The notes below the pieces were generated by a model. That model ran no database searches, was not told the DNA's origin, and saw only the letters and a program-made list of their open reading frames with translations. Position numbers and translations under genes: made by a program. From Granulicella sp. (lineage in GTDB: Bacteria > Acidobacteriota > Terriglobia > Terriglobales > Acidobacteriaceae), in contig PKWK01000248.1 in NCBI GenBank assembly GCA_003133205.1, forward strand, positions 229 through 5,485: a stretch of DNA of 5,257 nucleotides. Reading direction: 5' to 3'. How positions within the stretch are numbered: the stretch's first letter is position 1; each line of letters begins with the position of its first letter. Shown one piece after another: positions 5,105 through 5,257 of this stretch.

Positions 5105-5257
5105 CTACTTCTTGGGAGCGTAGGGGCCGACTGCGGGCTTGCCCTGGGTGTCCTTCAGCGGGCCGAGTTCGTCGGCAACGCCGCGCGTAATCGCCACGAC
5201 CTCGCTGGCGTTCTGGAAGCAGGTGAAGTCGGGGCGGTCGCGCCATGCGAACGGGCC
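5105..5257 (-). CDS. C-terminal end of an unrecognised protein, cut by the window edge
   Basis: Reading the minus strand from the right edge gives 50 uninterrupted codons in phase, ending at a TAG (5107-5105). The visible part runs from GPFAWRDRPDFTCFQ through ASEVVAITRGVADELG to a Pro/Lys-rich end, GKPAVGPYAPKK. The third codon positions are strongly GC-rich, as in the neighbouring genes, which supports real coding. It converges on the GDPD-like gene with 38 bp between stop codons and no clear terminator hairpin. The fragment has no motif I can assign, and its start lies outside the window. Confidence 0.55.
   Translation of the reverse strand, partial: GPFAWRDRPDFTCFQNASEVVAITRGVADELGPLKDTQGKPAVGPYAPKK

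Noticed and set aside
1..5257. Search by eye for CRISPR arrays, tRNA/rRNA genes, transposases, toxin-antitoxin pairs or defence genes
   Set aside because: No direct-repeat array, cloverleaf-like sequence, transposase motif or paired small genes with recognisable toxin or antitoxin features could be seen.

Overview
The window is ordinary chromosomal DNA from a GC-rich, diderm-like bacterium. Three things point, as an inference, to Acidobacteriota of the Solibacter/Bryobacter type: high-GC coding sequence, a PEP-CTERM/exosortase-type secreted protein, and loosely packed, mostly monocistronic genes with 100-280 bp spacers. No marker gene here fixes the phylum.

Layout, left to right. A complete UMP kinase gene (pyrH, + strand) is followed by a 145 bp spacer that holds a perfect 8-bp hairpin. 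Next is a + strand membrane acyltransferase of the acyltransferase 3 (OafA/NodX-like) family, without an SGNH domain and without a visible ribosome binding site. A 200 bp convergent spacer leads to a - strand gene for a 197-aa exported PEP-CTERM protein. That gene has a strong Shine-Dalgarno sequence and, about 105 bp upstream of its ATG, a near-perfect CRP/FNR-family operator. A 281 bp spacer with two long-loop inverted repeats and a 34-codon ORF separates it from a - strand alpha/beta hydrolase. The hydrolase is divergent from a + strand glycerophosphodiester phosphodiesterase (GDPD-like) across about 280 bp. At the right edge is the C-terminal end of an unrecognised - strand gene.

How the genes relate: pyrH is core nucleotide metabolism (UMP to UDP). 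The acyltransferase, the PEP-CTERM protein and the GDPD-like enzyme all fit envelope, surface-polymer or lipid-related roles. However, the spacing and orientations show no operon linking them, so any joint function is speculative. No IS element, CRISPR array, tRNA, rRNA or defence system was found.

The most notable signals are the operator and its class-II-like promoter geometry upstream of the PEP-CTERM gene, the absence of frr directly after pyrH, and the structured spacer between the hydrolase and the PEP-CTERM gene. I did not find convincing evidence of a new multi-gene system.
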